Notes: a model not told the origin generated them from the sequence alone. A stretch of 64,000 nt of DNA from Odontesthes bonariensis (GCF_027942865.1 NC_134509.1:26966697-27030696), one strand, 5' to 3'. Shown: positions 1-13,026, counted from the stretch's first letter. Translations and numbers: made by a program.

Positions 1-2539
1 GAAACACGAGAAAACCAGAGGGGTGGGGGTGTTTGTGCCATGTTCAGGGACAATCTACCCACCCACAAGTTGTCATTTGGGTTTTTTTCATCATTTGAGT
101 ATGTGTCATTCAAAATGGAGATAAAACAATCTTCCATACTTTATATCACCATTTATAAACCACCACAGAATTGTTTTATTGATGATTTTACTGAACTAGT
201 TTCAATTGTGTGCACTGCTTTTGACTGTTTAGTCATAACAGGGGACTTGAATGTGCATGTGGACGTAGCACATAACAAGGAAGCTAAAGAGCTCACTGCT
301 GTCCTTGAAATGTTTGGTCTAACTCAGCATGTGACTGAGCCCACCCACAACAGAGGGCACACTCTAGATGTGCTCATTTCAAGGGGTGTTGTTATTTCAA
401 ACGTGAATGTCGTTGATGTTGCTTTATCTGATCATTTCTGTGTTTTCTTCGACCTATCTACTTTACCCAAAACACCAGCTGGGTCTGCAGTTGTTCGGGG
501 AAGACTCATAAATGACAGAACAGGGACACAGTTTATGGAAATGATTAGGTTTGAGAACACCCTGTGTTCTGATGTTGATGATCTGTTGAACTCTTACACA
601 TCAAGTCTCTTAAATGTTTTGGATACCATTGCTCCTGTCAAGGTTAGAATGGTTAAAAGTAGGCAAAGGGCGCCATGGAGGAAAGAAGAGTCGGTCAGGG
701 CACAGAAAAGGGAGTGCCGGAGAGCCGAACGGAAATGGCGCAAGTCAAAGCTCCAGGTTCATTATGAGACTTACAAAGAAAAGCTATGTGTGTTCAACCA
801 GACTTTGCGTAGAACAAGGGAGAGTTATTTTTCTGAAATCATCAAAAACTGCAGTAACAACTCTCGTGTCCTGTTTGCTACAGTAAACAGATTAACAAAC
901 CCTCCAGTTTCACTGCCTTTAGAACTCATTTCTACATCCAAGTGTAATGAGTTTGCAACATTCTTTAATGACAAAGTTCAAGGCATTAAGAATGCAATAA
1001 TTTCCACAACACAAATAACTACTCTGCAGCCAGCTAGACACCTAGAGCTGACACATTTCACACCTGTTACTGACAAAACAGTCGAAGAGACCATCTGCAG
1101 TCTGAGTTCATCAACGTGCTGCCTTGATGAGTTGCCCACTAGATTCCTAAAGTCTGTGCTGAGCAGTTTGTTACCACAACTTGCTCATCTAGTCAACATC
1201 TCACTCCAGACTGGAACATTTCCAAAGGCCTTAAAAACTGCTGTCATTAAGGCTCTTCTAAAGAAGAGCAATCTTGATGCCACAGTACTGAACAACTACC
1301 GGCCCATATCAAACCTGCCATTCTTAGGCAAAGTCCTAGAAAAAGTTGTATACCAACAGCTTAGTGACTTTCTCCTGTCTAACAATGCTTTTGATACTTT
1401 CCAATCAGGCTTTAGGCCCCACCACAGCACTGAGCTCAGCTCTGATCAAGGTGACAAATGACATCCGCCTGAACACAGATGCAAGTAGAGTCACAGTCTT
1501 AGTTCTGCTGGACCTGAGTGCTGCCTTTGACACAGTTGACCATGCGATCTTATTACAGAGGTTAGAAGACTGGGTGGGAATCTCTGGTCGTGCTTTAAAC
1601 TGGTTCAAGTCCTATCTGGAGGACAGGAAATATCTTGTTGAAATTGGTAACTGTGTCTCAGACCAATTGGCTATGACCTGTGGGGTTCCCCAGGGGTCAA
1701 TCCTGGGACCCGTATTGTTCAATCTGTACATGCTTCCACTAGGCCAGCTAATACGCAGCTATAATGTGTCCTACCACAATTATGCAGATGACACTCAGAT
1801 CTACGTGTCACTGACGGCAGGAGAACACAGGCCTGTAGATACACTGTGTCGCTGCATCAAACAGATCAGTGTGTGGATGCAAAACAATTTCCTCCAGCTA
1901 AACTCAGACAAAACTGAAATCATTGTCTGTGGCCCACAGAAACAAAGAGAAACTGACCTGAACTTTAACAGCCACATTAAATCTGTAACATCAGCAGCTT
2001 TTTACCATCTAAAAAACATTGCCAGAATCAAAGGAATAGTGTCTAAACCAGATTTAGAGAGACTGATCCATGCGTTTGTCTCCAGCAGGTTAGACTACTG
2101 TAACGGCCTGCTCACTGGGCTCTCTAAACGGGCTATAAGACAGCTGCAGTACATCCAGAACGCTGCTGCTCGAGTCCTGACTAGAACCAGGAAATACGAC
2201 CATATTAGTCCAGTGCTCAGGTCTCTGCACTGGCTTCCTGTCGCTCAGAGAATAGACTTTAAAACAGCTCTGCTTGTGTACAAGTCTCTTCACGGTCAAG
2301 CGCCAAAGTACATCTCTGCCATGTTAGAGCCATATGAACCAACTCGGGCTCTGAGAACCTCAGGGAGGGGTCTCCTGCTGGTGCCCAGAGTCAGGACTAA
2401 ACAAGGTGAGGCTGCGTTTCAGTTTTATGCCCCTAAAATCTGGAACAGTCTTCCAGAAGATGTGAGACAGGCCTCAACTCTGACAATGTTTAAATCCAGG
2501 CTGAAAACAGTTCTGTTTAGCAGTGCATATGACACCTGA
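1..2539 (+). pseudogene. Broken LINE ORF2: endonuclease plus reverse transcriptase
   Basis: Endonuclease and the first RT motifs are read in frame 1 up to a stop at 1459-1461. The rest, from about 1438 to the stop at 2537-2539, is read in frame 2. The switch falls just after the GFRPHHSTE motif (about 1408-1434), where one extra base relative to the usual L2 reading would explain it. A second defect lies near 1950: the text passes from the palm motif IIVCGPQKQRE straight to DLNFNSHIKS, whereas related proteins have roughly 30-40 residues between (from memory of the family). Endonuclease GDLN and SDH and polymerase YADD residues remain. The C-terminus looks complete. Confidence 0.85.
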
Positions 2540-2757
2540 AAGTATTTTATCTGCACTCTTCACTTTTTAATTACTTAATGATTATTTTAATGGGTTTTAA
2601 ATTTCTTTCTTTTTTAATTTCTTTCTTTTATTTTTTTATTCCTGTTCATTGGTTTTATTGCTTTCTTGTGATTTTATGTAGCTGTAAAGCACTTTGAATT
2701 GCCCTGTGTATGAATTGTGCTCTATAAATAAAATTGCCTTGCCTTGCCTTGCCTTCC
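1..2757 (+). mobile_element. L2-type LINE retrotransposon, 5' end cut by window edge
   Basis: The reading frame is already open at base 1 inside an endonuclease domain: a GGGV motif near base 25, GDLNVHVD near 241, SDHF near 429. It continues into a reverse transcriptase with LLDLSAAFDTVDH, GVPQGSILGP and YADDTQIY. A C-terminal domain follows (LDYCNGLLTGL, LHWLPVAQRIDFK, WNSLPEDVR). A 3' UTR ends in the motif TGTAAAGCACTTTGAATTG and a TTGCC-repeat tail at about 2735-2757. This protein order and tail are those of fish L2/Maui-type LINEs. The element is not active as seen: one frameshift and a probable internal deletion are described separately. The family call rests on recognised motifs, not on a search. 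Confidence 0.9.
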
Positions 2758-3340
2758 TCCCACTGTCCAAAAACATGCATGTTAGGTTAATTGGTGTCTC
2801 TAAATAAATTGTCCCTAGGAGTGAGTGTGAGCGTGTGTGTGGTTGTTTGTCTCGTTTGTCTCTGTGTTGTTTTATTTTTTTTAATTATTTATTTGATTAG
2901 GACAATGCACATCAATCAACATATCAGCAGAGCATCAATGTAAATATGCCAGAATTAGCACAGTTGCTAAATTTCATTTGTTGTCCAAAGGCAGGTATCA
3001 TAAAAAATCATACAGACAATACACCATGACAAATGGATATAACATGCAGAAATCTGACATTAAAAAAAAATAAACAACAACACTAATTCACATCAAAGTT
3101 AAGAGTTCATACACAAAATGGAAAAGACGGAGGGGTTACCCATGAGAGCAGGTCTGGGTTGTTTTCAACCACTGTTTAAGGGTCTTTTTAAAGGTGGTGT
3201 GTGGCCCTGTGATGGACTGGCGGCCTGTCCAGGGTGTACCCCGCCTCTCGCCCAATGACTGCTGGGATAGGCTCCAGCTCCCCCGCGACCCAACCGACGG
3301 ATTCAGCGGGTATAGAAAATGGATGCATGGATGAATAGTT
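2757..3340 (+). repeat. Dispersed fish repeat split by a roughly 330-bp insertion
   Basis: Bases 2757-2868 (CCTCCCACTGTCC, ATGCATGTTAGGTTAATTGG, AATTGTCCCTAGG) and 3199-3340 (GATGGACTGG, GGGATAGGCTCCAGC, AGCGGGTATAGAAAATGG, ATGG-rich tail) are the two halves of a repeat common in teleosts. They are normally joined near GTGTTGGCCCTGTGATGG. Here an A/T-rich segment at about 2869-3198 separates them. The L2 tail on the left abuts the middle of this repeat, so the L2 may have inserted into it. Another 3'-end copy lies at 58190-58296. The family name is not certain. Confidence 0.6.
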
Positions 3341-5505
3341 CAGTTCATAATTCAAAATTTTGAACTAAGTTCACAGTTCCAAAAAATGAACTCGTTCATA
3401 GTTTTTTTTTTTTTTTTTTTTTTTTTTCACCCATATAGTCCACACTCAGCCAGCTGCAGCTTTCACCCCACAGTATATCCTCAAAAACATGAGGAAAAAC
3501 TTGCTGCTAGAATGGTCCTTTTTAATGAGGAATTATGTAACAATCTGAGGTAGGAACCAACGGATGCACCTCAAAGTGCAATATTTAAAGTGCAAAACTT
3601 TTAAACATTATTTATCTTTTCATTAATTCCCTTTTCAATTTTTTGTGAATGTATTTTTTTCTGACTTGTTTGCCCAAAGAAAAAAAAAGTTCTAGAACTT
3701 GCAATATTCAGCCCGAATGAATAAGTAAAAAACAAAACAAAAAAACACCCAATAACTTAAAAAGAAAAACTTCTTAGTGACTTGCACATAGCTTGAAAGG
3801 CTAGCCGGGTGCTTTATTTCAATGTGCTGTTTCAGGTTTGCTGTTGACGTTGTTGATGGCAGGAGTTGCTTCTTGAGACCCGGCGGGCAAAGTTTACACT
3901 AAAAGGTACGATTTTTTCCCACCTGGATCATCACTGACCTTGTCAAAAAAGTAATTTAAGTGATCATAAGAAGATGCCGTATTAATCACTGAAGCAGTCT
4001 GAGGAAGTGCTGCTGTCTTCATTTGATTTTGCCTCCATGCTTCGCAATTTTGATGCGACTCTGTGGTGGCCGGTGTAGCCAAAATTGGTGTTTTCTCCGT
4101 ATATATTAAGACCAGTTTACGGTGTCTTTTAGCCGGAATTTTCTCTGGTATGCTCCATGGGAATCTGGCACTCTTGAACAAAATTAAACTGTGAGAGAGC
4201 GCCGTTCACAAACACCAGAATGAGGGCGCTCACAATAACGTTCATCAGGCAGAAATACAGTACTTTCAGTTCACGTTCACCCAAAATACAAGCACAACAC
4301 TGCCAGTGGCGTTCAACCCATTATCTTACCCATTACCACCAACAAAATATTCTGGATGTAACTTGTACTTGTGAAATCTTTGAATATAGTATGACGATTC
4401 TCCAGAGAAGATAAACATTTCAATGATTGTTTTCCAACCAAAAAATCTTATCAGTAGCCTACATTTAGTCAAAGTTATAAAAAAATGTGATTAGTCTTTG
4501 TGTTAAAAGTGCTGTCCATTGAAAAATGTATCCCTATTAATATTTGATGCTCGCATAATAAACCAGCATCCTACAGATGTCCAAAGCTGTCTGTTCAAGA
4601 GTTTGTAGAACCATATATGATTATATGACATGCATATCATCTGCATAAATACTGCATTCAAATGCATTTTCTGCATGATTGGTACAGGGTGAAGTCGTCA
4701 TTAACTCTTATATTAATGAAATATCATGAATAAAACGTTCTTGACTGAGTTGCCTGGACCTTGTTTGATTTCAACATGTTCAAGTCTTGACATGTCTTGA
4801 CATGAGGTTGTCTTACATGAGGTTGATCAACAATAGAATACACCTCACAGAAGAGACCTTTTATTTTATTTACACTGTGACATTTTGACAGTGGTATCAA
4901 AAATGTACAAAAAATAGAGAACTTCCTTTAATTTGTACTACAATATTATTAATTTGATACACAGCACAATAAAAAGTCAAGCACTGGTTGACATGATTTT
5001 CACATGCTGAAGACCTTAATGTTGCAATATGGCCTATTGATGCTCCTGCTGCTGGAAATGCAAAGTAAATTGTAAACTAACAGTTATTTCCAAAATTATT
5101 TTAAAAAAAGTATTAAACAAAATGGCATCACATTTAGTAAAAAATATTATATTATAGAACTATTATCATAACTTATCAATTGAAGTTAAGGTTTCTCAAT
5201 AAGATGAACTCTTATTTTTAGTTGAATCGAGTGTCTTATATCAAAAAGGCTTGTCTAACATTTGTAACAAACCACAAAGGCACTAAGCACATTTCTACCC
5301 GGGTAGAAATCGATGTGCTTGTGTGTATTTCTTACTGTTGGACAAGGTGTTGGATATTTAGAGGTGGACCATGGCTGTTAGGGTACCAAAGGCCAGTTGT
5401 CTCCAAAGAGACTGTTGCTTTATAACCCCTTTAATTAAGAATTATTAATGGATCAAAGTAAATGGATTATCTTATGCAGGTCTGTGGGTGTGTGTGACTT
5501 CTAGA
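3341..5505. other. AT-rich intergenic DNA, no gene seen
   Basis: This stretch holds a run of 26 T at 3402-3427 and a near-perfect palindrome at 5285-5320. GTTCA/GAAC-rich text near 3330-3400 and 4205-4290 vaguely recalls the ends of a hAT-type element, but I could not define inverted repeats or a transposase. The only longer open frame (3894-4181, minus) resembles nothing I recognise. Confidence 0.5.
3402..3427. repeat. Poly-T tract (26 T)
   Basis: Uninterrupted homopolymer, possibly the reversed poly-A tail of an old retroposon. No source element was identified. Confidence 0.95.
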
Positions 5506-5509
5506 AACT

Positions 5510-5900
5510 ACAAAGACCAGCCACAACATTAAAACTTACCTGAAACAGGTAAGTGATTATCCCATTACATTGGCACATTTTAGGAAAAGGAATGCATTAG
5601 GTTAACATGAATAATTCTTAAAGTGCTGCACTGCAAAAGCTTTTCAAGAATTCTTTGAGGCCTGGTTAATTTGTCCCCCAGATTCCCTAGGACTTAATCC
5701 AGTAAAGCATAGGTGGGATGTGCTGTAAAAAGAAGTTGCATGGAGGCCCGACCTCACAAAATGCAGCACTTGAAGGATCTGCAACATTTTGGTGTCTAAA
5801 ACAACCAAGACACTTTGAGAAATGCTGAGGAGTCCATGCCTCAATGGGTAAAGGGGGTGCAATTAAAAGGGGGTTGTAATGTTGTGACTTGTTATTATGT
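5510..5900 (+). mobile_element. Tc1/mariner relic (3' end of transposase)
   Basis: The plus strand reads DSLGLNPVKHRWDVL at about 5681-5725, a decayed form of the Tc1-family motif DLNPIEHLWDVL. It continues with RPDLTKCSTRRICNI-like text and ends in ATTAAAAGGGGGTTGTAATG near 5863-5882. The left part starts with CCAGCCACAACATTAAAAC at about 5518-5536, which is typical of the terminal part of a widespread fish Tc1-like element. Several stops break the frame and no full transposase is left. Confidence 0.7.
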
Positions 5901-8900
5901 CTGTGGATTTTTGCAGACAATAATTCTGCAAAGAGATCCTCCACTCAAAATATTGCTCCTAATTAGAATGTATAAATGCTTTTAATAGAGGATAACAATG
6001 AAATATTTACAAAGTGAAAAGCAAGAAAAGTCTAGGTACACCTGTGTCTGCATAAGGAGACTGTGCAAACTGGAAAAGTGTGTGTTCCCATGATGTGTGT
6101 GTACAGTACAATGCCCTTTACATTAACAGAGCTCTAGTATGACTTACTCCCTAAATAAACTCACTAAATAAAAAATAAATACAGTCCGATCTACTTTCAA
6201 TGTCAACACCTTTCATGCTGTTATCTTCTAGCCCCCCTTCCCCCAATACTGTTACTATGGAGATGACCAAATGCATATCATATGCATGCATGAGTTTGTG
6301 TCGCTCATGTGCTCAGGGCTGGGCAGCAGGTTGAGGGGAGGAGTGGGGAGAGTGGTGTGCGACACAGAAATGTGTTCTACTTAAAATGCTAATTTTACAT
6401 ATTTAATGCCATGGAGCAATTTCTATGGGGAGATGAGCAGAGAAGCAGAGAAGCAGAGAAGCAGAGAAGCAGCGAAGCGAAAGGAGACGGGGGAGAGCAC
6501 TTATACACTCAACTGTCCAACAGGAAGGGGGTGGGGGGTAGAAGCACAAATTCCCTTCTCTCCACTTAACTCATTTATTCATCTGTTTGTACTCTTTCCC
6601 CTTCTTTCTCCTGCTCTTATCTCATCTCTCCTCTTGCCTCTCAGCATAACAAGCTTCCTTATTAAGATACATTCATCAACAGTGGTTTAAACTGATTTAG
6701 ACAGACACTGTCAACCAGTGTGAGATTCCCTGATCCGTAGCAAAAAGCATCAGTAGACTCAATACGTGTAGTTTGTTAACTGACACAGGACACCATGGGG
6801 CCATTTAAACATGTATCATGTGCCGTATTTCAGATAATTTATGTTTGCGGTTCATAAAGAGAATACAGAGAATAAGAAAGATTTAGCTTTGCTGGCCTCA
6901 CAATTTATTTTTAATTCAACACCATTTACGCTAAAGACCAAAAGTTGAAATGTTGCATAGATTCGATGCATTGAAAGATGTATCTCAATCAGTATATTTA
7001 TGTGGCATTGAAGGAAAACAAAACTATGGTTAGTCAGACTCAAACCTGACTTTTAAAAATCATGTTAACAATATTATAGTCCAAGTGAAAAATGCTTGGC
7101 TGTCAGTTTAGAGTTGCATTTTTCTTGTATGATGCATTCAATGGGACTCAAAATAGCTTAGGAGCTCTTCGGCCCAGTAACAACATAGAATAACCACAAG
7201 GGATAAAGAGTAAATTATACAGCACATATGAAATGTACAGAGCTGTGCTTGTTTACTGGAACAAGTATGGTATTCCAAATAAATGTCCTAGGCTATAACC
7301 TTACGTTAGGTTAACCATGGATGAAAAGAGTGCCCGTCCTGCATTCTTCAAGTTAGTATCTAACCATACATAGCTAGATTTTTATTGAAAGGATTGGTTG
7401 GAATTACTTCATTATATAGTAAACTGCCTTCCATATGAAAAGCTGCTTCTATCACTACCAAAAATTCCACAAATACTATGTAATTGCTACTCACAGTTGA
7501 AGAGTCCTCTACCTTTCATTTAATTCGGCTGCACAGGTACAGGTATATGCTTTCTTGTAATGTGACGTTTGTAATGCGAGCTTATACTGCAGCTTCAAGG
7601 TCTTTAACAGCTCGTAAGACTTGGGCTCTTCCTTCTCAGTCTGGAAACAAAGTTGACACTGACTTATCAGTTAGCAGGCTGGATGTGTTTCTTGGGGTGG
7701 CAGCCATTTGGTCTGGGTAGAAACAGCTGATGTGGTCCCTCAAGTTAGTTGTATTACCAGAGAATTCAATTTGTGCGAGAAAGATTTTAAATAATACATG
7801 CACTTTAACAAGTTCATGCTTTCCAATAAGTTCATAAAATCTGATGTGTGCCATGGCCACGTCGGCCCTCCCAATCACTGCCACTGTCACTGTCCCCCTG
7901 ACACTATCGTCTCTGTAGCAATGAGGCAGACGATGGATTCATGACTTTGTTAGCCCAGAAACGGATCTTACTTGGCTGGAAGCTTGACTTGCCCCCAAAC
8001 ACACATCCATGGAAGTATTCATTTATATTTTTTTCAGCAGCTTATTTCTGTGCTATTACTTTATCTGACTATAAATGTGCATGCATGTGTGTAGTTTGTC
8101 TGACATGAACAGGGTGAGTTTGTGGATAAGTGGGGGATATGAGTGTTACTGACACATTGCTGTATGACCTTGCCTTGTCTGTCACAGCTACTTGCCATTG
8201 TATACCACAACTTTGGACAAATTAAATTAAAAAGTGCTGGGAAAAAAAGACGTGTTCCCTGATGTCTGCTTTTAAAACATTGCCTCTCTGTTCTCTCCCA
8301 TATTAGATTGCCGTTAGCATAACAGTCATATAACGTAGCTTCTTTGTAGGCTTCTTCTTCCTCTGATACTTACTTGGTGTTTTACAGCAGCTGAAAATAA
8401 CACAACAAAACTTTGCAACTTTTGATTCTGCGGAGGCTAAAGAAAAAAAATAAAAATCACACCAATTAAAATTTGTAATTGTATTTAATTATTATTAATT
8501 TTGTATGGACTGCAAACTTTTTTATGATAATATATTTTTTATTGTGATATGTCAATGCATCAATGCTGAGTCATCATGTTATAAATTACAACTTTCCGCC
8601 GTCCTACAGGACACCCACATTCCTGAAGGGTCAATGGTGGTTTAGCAGAACAAGGAGGACCTGCCTGATATAAGTCCCGGGGTTTCAGTGTTTTGGCTGA
8701 TCTGTGTAAGTATTATGCAGAAAAAACTTTAAAAAAAAAAGTTTTGAAATTAAAACATCTTGGTATCTGCACAAACATGTTTCGTGACTGTGTCAATAAA
8801 ACAAACTCAGCAGGAGAGGCGTGGTTTCCTTATATCATAAAATGAATCACAACCTATCTTTTCTGCAGTACATCACTCAAATAGTCCAACAGGCTGAACA

Positions 8901-9545
8901 TGATTACCAGTGATATTATGTATATAGTATATGCCATTTCAACATATGGCTATTTTTTCTTTGAAGGCAATTTGGTCACAGTTCTGCAGATTTGGTACAG
9001 CTCAAATGTAGAGCTATTTTGCAAGCCCTGCACACATGTGTAGCTTTCAACATCATCTTCTTTGGCCAGTGCTCTCTTATATAGTGGTAAATATTTTGGG
9101 CTGCATGCTCCAAAGGACATGACAAACATTCTCCTTGTATGACCATTTCATTTTATGAGTTACGGATCTTTTTTGAAGAAAATAAAATAGAGGCAACAGT
9201 CTGGAAATTAGTTTCTATGCTTTGTTTCTTTTATGCAAACTTATCCAGATTTGAAAATTACTTAAATCAAATTCTCTTCTGACTTCTGACGTAATATTTC
9301 ATGATTAGTTCAATGTCCCAGAGTTCTCTTAAGGTCTCCTCCTGTTGTGCTCCCTGACCCCAGCAAACATGCAGCCATCAGTAGTTTCATGGTTGATTAC
9401 AGCTTTTCCAGAATTACTTGTGTTATTTTTGGGGCTAAAGGTAAAAGCAGATTAACTCTACTTTGAATCTCTGAACTCAGTTGGAAGGCAAGAAAGCTGG
9501 TTCTCATGTAGAGAGCATGGACACACAAATTCCCAGGGAAAGGGT

Positions 9546-9546
<1 letters not shown>
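5901..9546. other. Intergenic DNA, no gene seen
   Basis: No convincing coding region on either strand; open frames are short and unrelated to known families. An 8-bp tandem repeat lies at 6437-6476, and an ATGCATATCATATGCATGC palindrome-rich patch near 6270-6290 contains octamer-like ATGCATAT/ATGCAT words. Confidence 0.5.
6437..6476. repeat. 8-bp tandem repeat (GCAGAGAA x5)
   Basis: Four perfect units of GCAGAGAA followed by one GCAGCGAA. Confidence 0.9.

Positions 9547-9594
<48 letters not shown>
9547..9594. repeat. CA dinucleotide microsatellite, 24 units
   Basis: Perfect CA array. It produces a spurious open frame of alternating Cys and Val on the minus strand. Confidence 0.97.
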
Positions 9595-9598
<4 letters not shown>

Positions 9599-12299
9599 AA
9601 CAGAGTTGTGTTTCCATCACTTTAGAGGGCAATTTATGAATAAAATTTATTTCCGTGAGACTTACCCTAATCCGAATTATAATCGCAATTTACATAACTA
9701 ACAACTACCTCAACTTTAACATTAATTCCCACTTCAAGAAAATTTGTGTAAAATGCCTATTCATGGTCAGTGTATAGCCACATGTAGTAAATATTTAATT
9801 CATGGCTCTCTTTTGAAAGCATACATATTTTGTTTGTTTTTCCTAAACTTTCACAATCACCCTTAAGCAACAAATATACTTGCTTTTAATTAGGGATATG
9901 CAATCTTAATAATAATGGCTGCCTCGCCCATCTTGCGCTTGCTTAGAGGATCGTTTGTGCACGTCCTCAAAAATTAGAGCTATGTGTTTGCTAGCTGCAA
10001 TATGCAGTTGACTGCAACAACATTGTAAAGTATCTTTGCCACTGCACAATAACAAATATAATTGTTAAAATAGCTGGAGAGAGATCAGTACCAAAAATGA
10101 GTGGAAACAATTTCAAATAAACTTAGATTGATAAACCTAAAATAATTTCTTCAACTTGTAACAAACAAATCAGTTGTTTCTTTCGTGATGATAATACAAC
10201 TGTCCAAATTTGTGCAGAATAAGTTAAAAGCTGTGTGTAGTGAGTCTATCAAACAGTACCATTTTGTCAGTTTAGACTTCATAGGTTTGTTTTTCTGACC
10301 CCTGTTCAATACACAATTCTTAAGACTATGAAGATGTTATCCCAATGGTATACTCTCTATGTCTGCTTATATCAATTTCCATTTGAATATTTGATGAATA
10401 ACCAGAATATTTGTAATTAGACTCATATTTTCTGCATAAATACCCAGAGCTCATAAGAAAGACTTTCCCTATACAGTATTTTGCATATAGAATTTTAACT
10501 CTTGAACTCTGAAGCCTTATGCATCATACTGGCAGTTTACCTCTGGTGAAGAGGCTGAGTGGAGCCAGTGAGTCCTGGGATTCTCGAGCTGACAATGCCC
10601 ATGGTTGGCTGGAGCCACTGACAATACCTGATACTGACAGCAAAGCAATCCGCCTCTAGAGTCCCTGGACTCACTGCCTACATGTGTGTATTGTTCGAAA
10701 TGTGTGTGCGTTTAACTCAGTCAACTGACTTTTAATTTCCAATCTCCATTTTTCTGTGTGAAGATGTGGAGTTATTTTAACCTCAAAGCCCCACCTCTGA
10801 ATCTAAGCGTTAGTAAAGGGGTGGTCTGCTTGGACTACAGACCTCTCAGCTAGGATTATTACTTTAGGAACCTCAATTATAATAATTATTCAAGGGAATA
10901 GACAAGTAACATAAGACCTTGTGATTTTTTTTTTTCTTGCTGATTTAGTTCAAGTGGGACTACAACTAATAGAAATACAATTTCTGGACTGGGTTATTAT
11001 AATCATCCCCCCAGTTAAAATCCTAGTCTGATTTTACAGCAGCACTGGCATAATTTCTGAGTGTACAAGATGGCCTTTTAGTCATAAAGGATTCAAGTGA
11101 GCGTGCCATCTTGGCAGTCACAGATGTCCTTAACCACTATTTTAGTCTGAGGAAAGACAAATAACATAAGCTAAAACTGACAGGTTAACCTTTTCAATTA
11201 TCTTGTAGCCATGAGGAAAAACAATGCAGACTGTTAATGCAATGTGGCATGGAGACAATTGAAATATCATTGCTCTCATATCCCGGGGCCTGTACACACT
11301 GTATCTCCATGAGACACTGCATAAAAATGCCCAAACAAAACAGCTGGAGTTCTATTCCAGTACATGCTTGCAAAGTTCAACTGGGCAGCATCAGTGGTCT
11401 CTATGTTGTACTCCTTAATAAAACTATCAACCATAAAGAACACGCACACAAATCTCGGTGAGTGGCCTGCTAGACACACAGTTTCCCCAATCCTCCCACA
11501 GGCACCAGTCCAGCCCATGAGGTCATCGCCTGCCGAGACCCAGGATTATAACTCCAAAGGGACCCTTGGAAGCATGTAGTTATACGTTCTGACAGCCCAG
11601 CAGCCTGATTAAGCCCCCTGTTTGCTAACGCTAATGCTAAGCTAATATTAGCTTTGTTGTCAGCCGAAAGGTGTCTTTTTCAATAGCCGCTGGGCTAAGC
11701 TCTGGTAGCCTAAGCTAAAGCTGTGCTAATTTTCCTCAGTGCACCCATGAGTTTCCTATCCAAATGACTTAACTCAGTGTGAGAGATTCATCATCATGCA
11801 TACGCGCAATACATTGAGAAAACAGATGATCACTTTGGTCTAATACAAGATTAAGGAAGGTCATATGCTGAGGATTTGGCAAACTAGTTTGAAAGGCTGG
11901 AGTGAACAAGAGAGAAGGGGGTGAAGTGGAAGAGTTCAACTTTAATGATTTTGCTTGCCATCAGAACTAAACCCTCCAAACCAACTGAATTATCTGAGCT
12001 GTGTAGCAGTTGCATCAGAAATAAAAATTTGTAGTCTTAATCTTAAATTCAGAAAAAAAAAGTGTATATTGCAACCTTTAAAAATATATTATTTTTGTTA
12101 TACTGATGTTTAGTCCTGAATAAAATCCACATGTCTGCTTTTGTAATGTTACCATCATCACCAGTCTCATCTTTTAAGCAGAAGATACCAGATTTTAGAG
12201 CATTTTGGTGGGTTACGACCAACAAAGACGCCAATCTGTATACATAAAAATGTGGCAGTCAGCTCAAGAAATGCTTGAAATTTTCTCAAAAATTGCACT
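9595..12299. other. Intergenic DNA, no gene seen
   Basis: No supported gene. It contains a 23-bp inverted repeat with arms at 10566-10588 and 10654-10676, and a CTAA/TAGC-rich patch at 11625-11665. The short overlapping open frames near 11237-11579 show no known domain. Confidence 0.5.
10566..10676. repeat. Short element with 23-bp inverted repeats
   Basis: The left arm (10566-10588) and the reverse complement of the right arm (10654-10676) both begin CAGTGAGTCC and agree at 20 of 23 positions. The 65-bp spacer is unremarkable. It may be a tiny MITE or a structured site; no target duplication was seen. Confidence 0.6.
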
Positions 12300-12806
12300 T
12301 AACTCTCTGAATTTAACATTGGCATCCCTATGTGCATTCTGCTGTAGAGCTGGACCCCTACTCAAATTAAAAGTTTCTAAGGACAGGACTACAAAACTGA
12401 CAATCAACCTTAGATCTAAGGTGGCCTGGTACCAGGTTCACTTATGAACTACCTTATGCTCAAACATGGTGTTTGTAATGGGCAAGCCATGACTAGTACA
12501 GAAGTCCAAAAACAAAATATCATTCAGATTCAGATCAGGGCTCTCAATCACACCTCTCCAGGTTACTCCATCATTGCCAACATAGGCATTGAAGTTTCCC
12601 AGAAGAACAAGGAAATCGCTAGGTGGCACCCCCTCCAGGATACCACCCGATCTTTGCCTGCCACCCAGCTCACGAGGCACCCGACCAAGAATTTTCACCC
12701 TGTGAGTGGTGAGCTCACGTGTAGGAGGCTTTGAGAGACCAATTGACCACAGGAAACCCCCCTGACAATGCAGCTCTAATGATCATGGGGATACACAAAC
12801 CCCATG
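12300..12806 (-). mobile_element. RTE-type LINE, endonuclease fragment (inverted)
   Basis: The minus strand at 12438-12698 reads an apurinic-type endonuclease segment with [18 protein letters not shown] (from LLGDFNAHVGND), [19 protein letters not shown] and a decayed continuation beyond. This is the segment of CFDP2-like/RTE-type LINE proteins that precedes the WWT-VREA region. The matching downstream part of the same family is read on the opposite strand at 14147-15460. Frames are broken beyond 12438. The clade (RTE/RTE-X-like) is my best match from memory. Confidence 0.8.
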
Positions 12807-13026
12807 TTAACCCTTTAGGCGCCAAGATTGTTTTTTGAAAATACTGGATTTTGACATTAATATTTCAAAAGCTGGTGGCTGAAAGGGGGTTAAAGATAGA
12901 TGCCTACTGTACATTAGAAAAATGTTGCCCATGATCCATAGTTTATGTGGGGTATGAAATTATTGATCTAATTTGCATATTATGACGTCATCAGGTGGCA
13001 GCCATTTTGAATCTCATTATGTTCAG

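Noticed and set aside
614..886. 90-codon plus-strand frame
   Set aside because: It overlaps the LINE reading in another frame and matches no family.
9397..9591. Cys/Val-repeat open frame on the minus strand
   Set aside because: Product of the CA microsatellite.
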